From Actibacterium sp. XHP0104 (GTDB lineage Bacteria; Pseudomonadota; Alphaproteobacteria; Rhodobacterales; Rhodobacteraceae): 64,000 nt of DNA. Made by a program: the position numbers and the translations under genes. Each line of letters opens with the position of its first letter. The stretch's first letter is position 1. The notes under the pieces were generated by a model. It did no database searches. It saw only the letters and a program-made list of their open reading frames with translations, and was not told the origin of the DNA. Shown here one piece after another: positions 7,397 through 15,378 of this stretch. The DNA lies in assembly GCF_025751515.1 (NCBI RefSeq), contig NZ_JAOWLE010000002.1, forward strand, positions 186,001 through 250,000, read 5' to 3'.

Positions 7397-10144
7397 ATGG
7401 GCCAGCAAGGGCGTGTGACGGCGGTTTTGGGGCCGACCAACACGGGCAAGACACATTATGCCATCGAGCGCATGCTGGCGCATCGCACCGGGGTCATCGG
7501 ATTGCCGCTGCGCCTGCTCGCGCGCGAGGTCTATGACCGCATTGTCGCCCTGCGCGGACCCTCGGTGGTGGCGCTGGTCACGGGCGAGGAACGCATCGTG
7601 CCCGACCGCACCCAATACTGGGTCTGCACCGTCGAGGCGATGCCCACCGGCATGGGCGCCGATTTCCTGGCGGTTGATGAAATTCAGCTATGCGCCGACC
7701 CCGAACGCGGCCATGTCTTTACCGACCGGCTGCTGAATGCGCGTGGCCTGCACGAAACGCTTTTCCTGGGCAGCGACACCATGCGCAGCGCCATCGCGGC
7801 GCTGGTGCCGGGGGCGCAGTTCATGCGGCGCGAGCGGTTTTCCGAGCTGACCTACGCAGGTTCGAAAAAGATAAGCAGAATGCCCCCACGCGCCGCGATC
7901 GTCGGGTTTTCTGTTGAAAACGTCTATGCCATCGCCGAGCTGATCCGCCGCCAAAAGGGCGGTTGCGCGGTCGTCATGGGCGCGCTGTCGCCCCGCACGC
8001 GCAACGCGCAGGTGGCCATGTATCAAAGCGGCCTAGTCGATTACCTGGTCGCCACCGACGCGATCGGCATGGGGCTGAATCTCGACATCACCCATGTAGC
8101 CTTTTCCGGCCTGCGCAAGTTCGACGGCCGCCGGATGCGCGAACTGGCCCCCAACGAGCTGGCCCAGATCGCCGGGCGGGCAGGGCGTCACATGCGCAGC
8201 GGCAGTTTCGGCGTCACCGGCGAGGCCCCGCCCCTGCACCCCGAGGTGGTCGAGGCCATCACCAGCCATTCCTTCACCCCGCTGCGCAAGCTCAACTGGC
8301 GTAACGAGCGGCTGGAATTCGGCACGATCGACCGGCTGATCGGCTCACTCGAGGCGCCCACCGACCACGAATGGCTGTCCCGCGCCCGCGAGGCTGACGA
8401 CCTGCGCGCCCTGCGTAACCTGGCCGACAGCGCCGACATCCGCGACCGGGTGCAGGGCGCGCCCGATGTGCGGCTGCTGTGGGATGTCTGCCGCATTCCC
8501 GATTTCCGAGGCATATCCTCGGCCGAACATGCCGGGTTGCTGGAACGCATCTTCGGCTTTCTGCACGGGGGCGGGCGGGTGCCCGATGACTGGCTGGCGC
8601 GGCAGATCAGACGCATCGACCGCACGGATGGCGACATTGACACATTGTCGAAACGTCTGGCCTATATTCGCACTTGGACCTATGTCGCCCAGCGGAACGG
8701 CTGGGTCGATGACGAATCTCATTGGCGCGGGGCGACCCGCGCTGTAGAAGACCGGCTGTCGGATGCGCTGCACGGTGCGCTGACCAAACGATTTGTTGAC
8801 CGGCGGACATCAGTCTTGCTTCGCCGGTTAAAGCAGAAGGAGGGCCTTGTGGCCGACGTGAATGACAAGGGTGAAGTGACGGTCGAAGGCGAATTCGTCG
8901 GCCGTCTGGAAGGGTTTCGTTTTCGCCAGGATGCAAGCAGCAGCCCGGACGAGGCAAAGACCCTGTATCAGGCCAGCATGGCGGCGCTGAAGCCCGAATT
9001 CCATCTGCGCGCGGATCGTTTCTATAACGCCCCCGACACAGAGCTGGATTTCACCGAACAGGGTGGCCTGATGTGGGGCGAGAACGCCGTCGGCAAGCTG
9101 GTTGCCGGCGCCGAACCGCTGAAGCCGCAGGTTCAGGCCTTTGTCGATGAAGAGGCGGGCGAGGACGTGGCCGAGAAGGTGCGCCGCCGCTTGCAGCATT
9201 TCATCGACCGCAAGGTTGCGACGCTGTTCGAGCCGCTGTTGAACATGGGCCGCGACGAGACCCTGACCGGGCTGTCGCGCGGCTTTGCCTTCCGCATGAT
9301 CGAGAATTTCGGCATCATCCCGCGCGACCAGATCGCCGGCGAGGTCAAGGAACTGGATCAGGACGCGCGCGGCGTGCTGCGCAAGCATGGCATCCGCTTT
9401 GGCCAGTTCACGATCTTCATGCCGCTGCTGCTGAAACCCGCGCCGACGCGTCTGCGCCTGGTGCTGTGGTCGCTGGCCAACAAGCTGGACGAATTCCCCG
9501 AAAGCCCGCCGCCGGGCCTGGTGACGATCCCCGTGGTGGATGTGCCCGATGGCTATTACACCCTGTCGGGCTATCGCCGTGCCGGTCAGCGCGCGATCCG
9601 CATCGATATGCTGGAACGCCTGGCCGACCTGCTGCGCGCGCAAGACAGCCGTGGCGGTTTCGAGGCCAATCCCGACATGCTGTCGATCACCGGCATGACG
9701 CTGGAACAGTTCGCCGACCTGATGCAGGGGCTGGGCTATAAGGCCGAAAAAGGCGAACGCGCCAAGGTCAAGGCCGCGCCCGAACCCGCGCCCGTTGTCG
9801 ACCCCGATGCGCCGGCGCCCGCGCCGATCCCCGAGGGCGAATCGGCCATACCTGCCGCCGAAGAACCGGCCGAGCCCGAGGTCGAGGTCTATTACACCTT
9901 TGCCTGGGCCCCCCGTCGTCAGGGCGGTGGCAAGCCGCGCGGCGAACGGCCGCAGGGCGGCAAGGGCAAACCGCGCGCCGCCGGTGGCGGTGCAGGTGGT
10001 GGCAAGGGCGGCCCGCGTGGCAAGGGCAAGCCGCGCGACAACAGCCCCAAGAGCTATCAGGCGCGCCCCCCGCGCAAGGAAAAGCCGATCGATCCTGACA
10101 ACCCGTTTGCAGCGGCTCTGATGGGCCTGCGGGACAAGAAATAA
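7397..10144 (+). CDS. Suv3-like DEAD/DEAH RNA helicase
   Basis: This 915-residue ATP-dependent RNA helicase resembles mitochondrial SUV3 and its alphaproteobacterial relatives, which unwind RNA during degradation. Walker A is GPTNTGKT at 12-19. Motif II is DEIQ at 94-97, the variant diagnostic of the Suv3 group. Motif VI is AQIAGRAGRH near residue 260. A long helical C-terminal half follows. The last 100 or so residues are low complexity, proline- and acid-rich then Gly/Lys/Arg-rich (repeated GGKGKPRA-like units), suggesting a disordered RNA-binding tail. The gene ends directly against the S4-domain gene (stop TAA then GTG), pointing to translational coupling and a shared RNA role. Confidence 0.88.
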   Translation: MGQQGRVTAVLGPTNTGKTHYAIERMLAHRTGVIGLPLRLLAREVYDRIVALRGPSVVALVTGEERIVPDRTQYWVCTVEAMPTGMGADFLAVDEIQLCADPERGHVFTDRLLNARGLHETLFLGSDTMRSAIAALVPGAQFMRRERFSELTYAGSKKISRMPPRAAIVGFSVENVYAIAELIRRQKGGCAVVMGALSPRTRNAQVAMYQSGLVDYLVATDAIGMGLNLDITHVAFSGLRKFDGRRMRELAPNELAQIAGRAGRHMRSGSFGVTGEAPPLHPEVVEAITSHSFTPLRKLNWRNERLEFGTIDRLIGSLEAPTDHEWLSRAREADDLRALRNLADSADIRDRVQGAPDVRLLWDVCRIPDFRGISSAEHAGLLERIFGFLHGGGRVPDDWLARQIRRIDRTDGDIDTLSKRLAYIRTWTYVAQRNGWVDDESHWRGATRAVEDRLSDALHGALTKRFVDRRTSVLLRRLKQKEGLVADVNDKGEVTVEGEFVGRLEGFRFRQDASSSPDEAKTLYQASMAALKPEFHLRADRFYNAPDTELDFTEQGGLMWGENAVGKLVAGAEPLKPQVQAFVDEEAGEDVAEKVRRRLQHFIDRKVATLFEPLLNMGRDETLTGLSRGFAFRMIENFGIIPRDQIAGEVKELDQDARGVLRKHGIRFGQFTIFMPLLLKPAPTRLRLVLWSLANKLDEFPESPPPGLVTIPVVDVPDGYYTLSGYRRAGQRAIRIDMLERLADLLRAQDSRGGFEANPDMLSITGMTLEQFADLMQGLGYKAEKGERAKVKAAPEPAPVVDPDAPAPAPIPEGESAIPAAEEPAEPEVEVYYTFAWAPRRQGGGKPRGERPQGGKGKPRAAGGGAGGGKGGPRGKGKPRDNSPKSYQARPPRKEKPIDPDNPFAAALMGLRDKK

Positions 10145-10477
10145 GTGTCCGACGGCGATCGCCCGGCGATCAGGCTGGACAAGTGGCTGTGGCATGCGCG
10201 GTTCTTCAAGACGCGCACGCTGGCGGCCAGGGTCGTGTCTGCCGGGCATCTGCGCCTGAACAGCGTCAAGATGTCAAAGCCCGGGCACCGCGTCGTGCCC
10301 GGCGACGTTCTGACCTTTCCGCAAGGGGCGGTGATCCGCGTGGTGCGCGTGCTGGCGCCCGGCACGCGGCGCGGTCCGGCCCCCGAGGCGCAGGCGCTGT
10401 ATGCCGACCTGATGGCCGACAAGGACGCCGTTCCGGGCCGTGCCGAAAATCCGGGCAGCGATCAGCCTGGCGCCTGA
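10145..10477 (+). CDS. RNA-binding S4 domain protein (Hsp15/HslR-like)
   Basis: This 110-residue protein starts with an S4 domain (IRLDKWLWHARFFKTRTLAARVVSAGHLRLN) resembling Hsp15, which binds stalled 50S subunits carrying nascent chains. The C-terminus is rich in Pro, Ala and acidic residues. It starts at GTG 10145 immediately after the helicase stop codon, with no intergenic base, so it is almost certainly translated by coupling. Hsp15 function is inferred from the S4 motif; whether it acts on ribosomes or with the Suv3-like helicase is not shown. Confidence 0.85.
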   Translation: MSDGDRPAIRLDKWLWHARFFKTRTLAARVVSAGHLRLNSVKMSKPGHRVVPGDVLTFPQGAVIRVVRVLAPGTRRGPAPEAQALYADLMADKDAVPGRAENPGSDQPGA

Positions 10478-10573
10478 GAGCAGCGACAGATTGCCCTTTT
10501 GCCCACGCCGCCGCTTGAATGATTGGCCCGGCTGGTCTAGCTAGGCCCTGTCAAAGGAAATGAGGCTAAACGC

Positions 10574-10912
10574 ATGACCTATGTCGTCATCGAAAACTGT
10601 ATCGCTTGCAAATACACCGACTGCGTCGAGGTATGCCCGGTGGATTGTTTCTACGAAGGCGAGAACATGCTGGTGATTCACCCCGATGAATGCATCGACT
10701 GCGGCGTGTGCGAACCCGAATGCCCCGCCGACGCCATCCGCCCCGATACCGAGCCGGACATGGAAAAATGGGTCGAGTTCAACCGGAAATACTCCGAGAT
10801 GTGGCCGGTGATCATTTCCAAGAAGGATCCGCTGCCCGATTATGAAGAGCGCGACGGCGAAGCGGACAAATTGAACAAGTATTTTTCCGAAGCCGCCGGC
10901 GAAGGCAGCTGA
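10574..10912 (+). CDS. fdxA: 7Fe ferredoxin FdxA
   Basis: This 112-residue soluble electron carrier has seven iron atoms. The N-terminal cluster ligands lie in [17 protein letters not shown], where the extra spacing gives the 3Fe-4S site. The second motif [12 protein letters not shown] supplies the 4Fe-4S site. The C-terminal acidic extension of about 50 residues is the form common in alphaproteobacteria and Azotobacter FdI-like proteins. A ribosome site AAAGGAAATGAGG precedes ATG 10574. It appears monocistronic. Redox partners are not evident from neighbours. Confidence 0.94.
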   Translation: MTYVVIENCIACKYTDCVEVCPVDCFYEGENMLVIHPDECIDCGVCEPECPADAIRPDTEPDMEKWVEFNRKYSEMWPVIISKKDPLPDYEERDGEADKLNKYFSEAAGEGS

Positions 10913-11017
10913 CACGATTCGCGAAAATCCGCCGGTTTGTCTCCGAAATAGCGGGTTCTTGCGCAAGTTTTGAACAAAAAACCACGTGATCACCCCGTGG
11001 CGCTGCATTGCGGCGCT

Positions 11018-11045
11018 TTGAAAACGTGAATTTTTTTGCTATATT
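11018..11045 (+). promoter_or_regulatory. Candidate sigma-70 promoter for cdnL
   Basis: TTGAAA at 11018-11023 and TATATT at 11040-11045 with a 16-base spacer form a near-consensus promoter. A T-rich tract fills the spacer. It implies a leader of roughly 150 bases before the CarD-family gene. Confidence 0.5.
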
Positions 11046-11055
11046 ACTGTTACAA

Positions 11056-11115
11056 ATGACCGCAACACTCGGACATCCACACGCAGAGCTGCTCGCCTGC
11101 GGCGTGGTTTTCTAA
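11056..11115 (+). other. Possible 19-codon leader ORF and hairpin in the cdnL 5' region
   Basis: Within the 293-base gap before cdnL there is a short ATG frame (11056 to the TAA ending at 11115, 19 residues). It is followed by a 7-bp hairpin CCGAAAA / TTTTCGG (11135-11141 with 11148-11154). There is no convincing ribosome site for the short frame. Together they could form a regulatory leader, but the evidence is thin. Nothing else coding is visible in the gap. Confidence 0.2.
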
Positions 11116-11205
11116 CGACTGATTGGCCCACTGACCGAAAATCAAGGTTTTCGGCATGGGCTTCGTCGCTGAAGTGTCCAGTGGTCGCAACGAGGAATGC
11201 ATTGC

Positions 11206-11715
11206 ATGAGCAAGACCAAGAAATCTGAATTCCGCCCGAACGATTACGTTGTTTATCCCGCTCATGGTGTCGGTCAGATCGTATCGATCGAAGAGCAGGA
11301 AATCGCGGGCATCGCGCTGGAGCTGTTCGTCATCTCGTTCGAGAAGGACAAGATGACCCTGCGCGTGCCGACGAACAAGGCAACCGAGATCGGGATGCGT
11401 TCGTTGTCGTCGCCCGACATCGTGTCCAAGGCGATGACCACGCTTAAGGGCAAGGCAAAGGTCAAGCGTGCCATGTGGTCGCGCCGGGCGCAGGAATATG
11501 AGCAGAAGATCAATTCCGGTGACCTGATCGCCATTGCCGAGGTCGTTCGCGACCTGCACCGAACCGATGATCAGCGCGAGCAAAGCTACTCCGAGCGTCA
11601 GCTCTATGAAGCCGCGCTGGAACGCCTGACCCGCGAAGTCGCGGCTGTCAGCGGTCTGGATGAGAGCAACGCCCAGAAACAGGTCGACGAAGTCCTGATT
11701 TCGCGCGCCGCCTGA
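11206..11715 (+). CDS. cdnL: CarD/CdnL family RNA polymerase-binding transcription regulator
   Basis: This 169-residue protein binds the RNA polymerase beta subunit and stabilises open promoter complexes, notably at rRNA promoters. The N-terminal CarD/TRCF RID-like domain is clear (FRPNDYVVYPAHGVGQIVSIEEQEIAG). The helical C-terminal DNA-contact domain contains VKRAMWSRRAQEYEQKINSGDLIAIAEVVRDL, with the conserved tryptophan of the family. I prefer ATG 11206 over ATG 11197 because the GAGG ribosome site at 11192-11195 sits 10 bases before 11206 but only one base before 11197. It is monocistronic with its own terminator. Confidence 0.93.
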   Translation: MSKTKKSEFRPNDYVVYPAHGVGQIVSIEEQEIAGIALELFVISFEKDKMTLRVPTNKATEIGMRSLSSPDIVSKAMTTLKGKAKVKRAMWSRRAQEYEQKINSGDLIAIAEVVRDLHRTDDQREQSYSERQLYEAALERLTREVAAVSGLDESNAQKQVDEVLISRAA

Positions 11716-11736
11716 TCCGGCCAAAAGATTACGGGA

Positions 11737-11767
11737 AACCGCGTCCGGGCAACCGGGCGCGGTTTTT
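11737..11767 (+). terminator. Rho-independent terminator after cdnL
   Basis: A 12-bp stem (11737-11748 with 11753-11764, one G-T pair) closes a GCAA tetraloop and is followed by a T tract to 11767. It separates cdnL from the convergent antiporter gene that ends at 11774. Confidence 0.9.
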
Positions 11768-11773
11768 CTTTGC

Positions 11774-13672
11774 TCAGCCGGCCTTTTCGACCGTTCCGGT
11801 CATATCTTCGACCTCTTGGCGAACCAGGGCGGCCTCGAGCTCTTTGTTCAGCTGGCGCGCGCGTTCCATGTAGGGCTCGTTTTGGTCCAGCGGCACGCCG
11901 GGCTTCCACAGCGCGGCCAGCTCTCGCAGGGCCTGGCGGTCGCGCTTGTAGAACGTGGTTTCCACCTGGTTGGCCTCGAAATCCGACAGGCCCAGATCTT
12001 CCAGCACATAGCGGGCGGCGCGCAGCGAGCTGTCGAACATCTCGCGCACGATATGATCGGCGCCGGCGGCATAGAGCTCGTAAACATGCACCCGGTCGCG
12101 GGCGCGGGCGACGATGTGGATATCGGGCCGCTTGTGCCGCGCATATTTCACCAGCTTGGTGTTCTGCTCGTCATTATCCAGCGCCGCCACCAGCACCTTG
12201 GCCGTCGGCAACCCGGCGGCATGCAGCAGTTCGGGGCGGGTGGGGTCGCCGAAAAACGCCTTGAACCCGAATTTGCGCAACAGCTGGATGGTCTTCAGGT
12301 CATGGTCCAGCACCGTCGCGCGATAGCCCGACATTTGCAGCATCCGGTTCACCACCTGCCCGAACCGGCCGACCCCGGCGATGATGATCGAATGCTGTTC
12401 GTCGATGTCATCAGCGTCAGGCTGGTCCGACCCCACGGCATCGCGCAGGCGTTTGGCCAGCTTGTCATGCAGGATAAAGAACAGCGGCGTCAGCATCATC
12501 GACATGGCGATGATCAGCAGCAGCGGCTGGCCCAGGCTGGTTGGCAGCACGCTGGTCTGCGACGCAAAGGAAATCAGCACAAAGCCGAATTCACCCGCCT
12601 GCGCCAGCCCCAGCGTAAACAGCCAGCGATGGCCGCCGCGCAGCTTGAACAGGGTCGCGATGCCGTAAAGGATCAACCCCTTCAGCGCCATCATCGCGAT
12701 GGTCAGCCCCATGATGTCGACCGGCCGGGCGAACAGCAGGTGAAAGTTGATACCCGCGCCCACGGTCATGAAAAAGAGCCCCAGCAACAGGCCCTTGAAC
12801 GGCTCGATATTGCTTTCCAACTCGTGCCGGAATTCCGAGTTCGCCAGCACCACGCCCGCCAGGAACGTTCCCAGCGCGGGCGACAGGCCGACCATGATCA
12901 TCAAGATCGCGATTCCCACCACGATCAGCAGGGCAACTACCGTGAACATCTCGTGCAGGCGGGTCGAATGCAGCAGCCGGAACAGCGGCGGCATGGCAAA
13001 GCGGCTGATCACCACCACCACCACCACGGCAGCGATCGTGGCCAGGGTCACCCCCCAGGCGGGCAGGTGCGTTACCAGCGATACCGCGCTTTCATGGGCG
13101 GAATCGGCGGCCTGGCTGGGGCGGCTGAGGCTGCCATCGGGCGACAGCGTCGGCCCCTGCGCGATTGCCAGCAGCGGCAGCAGCGCCAGCATCGGGATCA
13201 CCGCGATATCCTGCGTCAGCAGCACCGCAAAGGTCGACCGCCCGCCCAGGGTCCGCGTCAGGTCTTTCTCGCGCAGCGTCTGCATCACGATCGCGGTTGA
13301 CGACAGCGCCAGCACCAGCCCCACCGCCAGCGCTGTCTGCCAGGGCAGGCCCAGCCACAGCGCGCCCAGCATCACCCCCGCCGTCGTCAGCGTGATCTGC
13401 AGCCCGCCCAGACCCAGCAGCGTTGTCCGCATGTTCCACAGCGCGCGCGGGTCCATCTCCAGCCCGATCAGGAACAGCATCATCACCACGCCGAATTCGG
13501 CGAAATGCTGAAGATCCTGCATTTCGGACCCGACCAGCCCCAGCACCGGCCCGATCAGAACCCCCGCGATCAGGTAGCCCAGAACCGAGCCCAACCCCAG
13601 GCGCGTCGCGAGCGGCACGGTGACCACGGCGGCGGTCAGGTAGATGGTGGCAAGCAGAAGGAAACCTTCCAT
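11774..13672 (-). CDS. CPA2-type monovalent cation:proton antiporter with RCK domain (KefB/KefC-like)
   Basis: This 632-residue inner-membrane protein has about 12-13 hydrophobic helices in the first 390 residues (Na+/H+ exchanger fold, with FGVVMMLFLIGLEMDP and TQDIAVIPMLALLPLL as in Kef proteins). A cytoplasmic TrkA-N/RCK nucleotide-binding domain follows, starting at about residue 420 (HSIIIAGVGRFGQVVNRML). The C-terminal tail is helical. Kef proteins exchange K+ for H+ and are gated by glutathione conjugates or nucleotides; ligand specificity here is unknown. The DQ pair in LTQDIAV matches the Kef exchange site. It lies 9 bases downstream of the Lrp-family gene on the same strand. Confidence 0.9.
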   Translation of the reverse strand: MEGFLLLATIYLTAAVVTVPLATRLGLGSVLGYLIAGVLIGPVLGLVGSEMQDLQHFAEFGVVMMLFLIGLEMDPRALWNMRTTLLGLGGLQITLTTAGVMLGALWLGLPWQTALAVGLVLALSSTAIVMQTLREKDLTRTLGGRSTFAVLLTQDIAVIPMLALLPLLAIAQGPTLSPDGSLSRPSQAADSAHESAVSLVTHLPAWGVTLATIAAVVVVVVISRFAMPPLFRLLHSTRLHEMFTVVALLIVVGIAILMIMVGLSPALGTFLAGVVLANSEFRHELESNIEPFKGLLLGLFFMTVGAGINFHLLFARPVDIMGLTIAMMALKGLILYGIATLFKLRGGHRWLFTLGLAQAGEFGFVLISFASQTSVLPTSLGQPLLLIIAMSMMLTPLFFILHDKLAKRLRDAVGSDQPDADDIDEQHSIIIAGVGRFGQVVNRMLQMSGYRATVLDHDLKTIQLLRKFGFKAFFGDPTRPELLHAAGLPTAKVLVAALDNDEQNTKLVKYARHKRPDIHIVARARDRVHVYELYAAGADHIVREMFDSSLRAARYVLEDLGLSDFEANQVETTFYKRDRQALRELAALWKPGVPLDQNEPYMERARQLNKELEAALVRQEVEDMTGTVEKAG

Positions 13673-13681
13673 AATCGGTCC

Positions 13682-14140
13682 TTACATGGGCAAAGGCGCG
13701 TCGGCCTTGAATTCGTTCATCACAATCTGGCTTTGCACACGCGCCACCGCCGCATGGGGCAGCAGCACGTCGTGGATCACCCGGTTCAGCGCCGACAGGT
13801 CTTCGCAGATCACCCGCAACAGGTAATCGGCCTCGCCGGTCAGGGTCCAGGCGCTGATGATCTCGGCCCGGGTTTGCAGCAGCCGGCGAAAGCTGGCCGC
13901 GGCCTCGGGCGCGTGGGTGGCCATCTGCACCTGCACAAAGGCCTGCACCCCCAGACCCAGCTTGGCCGGGTCCAGCCGCGCGGCATAGCCGGTGATCACG
14001 CCCTCTTGCTCCAGCCGCTGACGGCGCCGGCCGACCTGGCTGGCCGACAGGTTCAAGATCTCACCCAGCTCTTGCGAGGTCAGATGCGCGTCTTTTTGCA
14101 GCTCGGCCAACAGGCGGCTATCGGTTTCATCCAGTGTCAT
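13682..14140 (-). CDS. Lrp/AsnC family transcriptional regulator
   Basis: This 152-residue regulator has an N-terminal winged HTH (ETDSRLLAELQKDAHLTSQELGEILNLSASQVGRRRQRLEQEGVI) and a C-terminal RAM ligand-binding domain (AWTLTGEADYLLRVICEDL). Such proteins usually sense amino acids. It is transcribed divergently from hppD, so control of tyrosine/phenylalanine breakdown is the simplest guess. An inverted repeat in the shared 134-base region (14214-14226) is a candidate binding site. The antiporter gene follows after 9 bases, perhaps in the same transcript. Confidence 0.88.
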   Translation of the reverse strand: MTLDETDSRLLAELQKDAHLTSQELGEILNLSASQVGRRRQRLEQEGVITGYAARLDPAKLGLGVQAFVQVQMATHAPEAAASFRRLLQTRAEIISAWTLTGEADYLLRVICEDLSALNRVIHDVLLPHAAVARVQSQIVMNEFKADAPLPM

Positions 14141-14213
14141 GCGCGTTTCCTGCGGTTTTTCTTATCCTAACGCGGAGTTTGTGCAGAAACCATGACAAAT
14201 CCCGTGAATAACG

Positions 14214-14226
14214 CGCATTTTATGCG
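14214..14226. promoter_or_regulatory. Inverted repeat between lrp-type regulator and hppD
   Basis: CGCATTTTATGCG is a perfect 5-bp inverted repeat with a 3-base T spacer in the divergent control region. AT-rich cores flanked by inverted arms fit Lrp-family sites, so it is a candidate operator for hppD and the regulator itself. Confidence 0.35.
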
Positions 14227-14274
14227 ATTTGCCTGCGGTAAAATGATCCTGCGAATAAAACAGGAGGAAATGCC

Positions 14275-15378
14275 ATGGGCCCGTTCCCGCATGATGCCCC
14301 GCCCGCCAAGATCAGCCCTGAAAATCCTGCCGGCACGGACGGGTTCGAGTTCGTCGAGTTCGCCCATCCCGAGCCGGACGAGCTGCGCGCGCTGTTCACC
14401 CAGATGGGCTATATCCATGTCGCCTCTCACAAGACCCGCGCGGTCGAACTGTGGCAGCAGGGCGATATTTCCTATCTGTTGAATGCCCAGCCGGGCACCC
14501 ACGCCGCGCGGTTCATCGACCAGCACGGCCCTTGCGCGCCCTCGATGGGCTGGCGCGTGGCCGATGCGGCCCATGCGCTGCGCCATGCGGTCGACAACGG
14601 CGCCACCGAATATACCGGTCCGGGCAAGGTGATGGACGTGCCCGCCATTGTCGGCATCGGCGGTTCGCTGATCTATTTCATCGAGGGCGCCCATGACACG
14701 TCGCCCTACAACGCCGAGTTCGACTGGATCGCCCCCGCCAACCCGCCGGGCGTGGGGTTCTATTACCTCGATCACCTGACCCATAACGTCCATCAGGGCA
14801 ACATGGACAAATGGTTCCGCTTCTACGGCGAGATCTTCAATTTCCACGAAATCCGGTTCTTCGACATCGAGGGCAAATATACCGGGCTTTACAGCCGGGC
14901 GCTGACCTCGCCCTGCGGCCGCATTCGGATTCCCATCAACGAAGACCGGGGCGAAACCGGCCAGATCGTGGCCTATCTCAAGAAATACAAGGGCGAGGGC
15001 ATCCAGCATATCGCCGTTGGCTCCGAAAATATCTACGACTCGACCGACGCCATCGCCGCGCGCGGCCTGCTGTTCATGCCGGGGCCGAATGACGCCTATT
15101 ATCAGGCCAGCCGCGACCGCGTGCATGACCATGACGAGCCGATCGACCGGATGAAGAAACACGGCATCCTTATCGATGGCGAGGGCGTGGTCGATGGCGG
15201 AGAAACCCGCATCCTGCTTCAGATCTTCAGCAAGACGGTGATCGGCCCGATCTTTTTCGAGTTCATCCAGCGCAAGGGCGACGACGGCTTTGGCGAGGGC
15301 AACTTCAAGGCGCTGTTTGAATCGATCGAACGCGAGCAGATCGAATGCGGAGAGCTGAAAGTGCCGCCCGCCGCCTAG
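14275..15378 (+). CDS. hppD: 4-hydroxyphenylpyruvate dioxygenase
   Basis: This 367-residue non-haem Fe(II) dioxygenase converts 4-hydroxyphenylpyruvate to homogentisate in tyrosine breakdown. The C-terminal catalytic vicinal-oxygen-chelate domain shows the expected 2-His-1-Glu iron site: H167 in YLDHLTHNV, H245 in GIQHIAVG and E329 in FFEFIQRKG. Length is normal. GGAGG at 14263-14267 sits 7 bases before ATG 14275. The remaining homogentisate genes are not in the window; the FAH-family protein at 4.7 kb is too far away to assign to this pathway. Its end overlaps the convergent next gene by 4 bases. Confidence 0.95.
   Translation: MGPFPHDAPPAKISPENPAGTDGFEFVEFAHPEPDELRALFTQMGYIHVASHKTRAVELWQQGDISYLLNAQPGTHAARFIDQHGPCAPSMGWRVADAAHALRHAVDNGATEYTGPGKVMDVPAIVGIGGSLIYFIEGAHDTSPYNAEFDWIAPANPPGVGFYYLDHLTHNVHQGNMDKWFRFYGEIFNFHEIRFFDIEGKYTGLYSRALTSPCGRIRIPINEDRGETGQIVAYLKKYKGEGIQHIAVGSENIYDSTDAIAARGLLFMPGPNDAYYQASRDRVHDHDEPIDRMKKHGILIDGEGVVDGGETRILLQIFSKTVIGPIFFEFIQRKGDDGFGEGNFKALFESIEREQIECGELKVPPAA

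Noticed and set aside
11816-13300. 494-codon plus-strand frame antisense to the Kef-type antiporter
   Set aside because: It is His/Gln/Arg-rich with no domain, and the opposite strand is a well-conserved antiporter.
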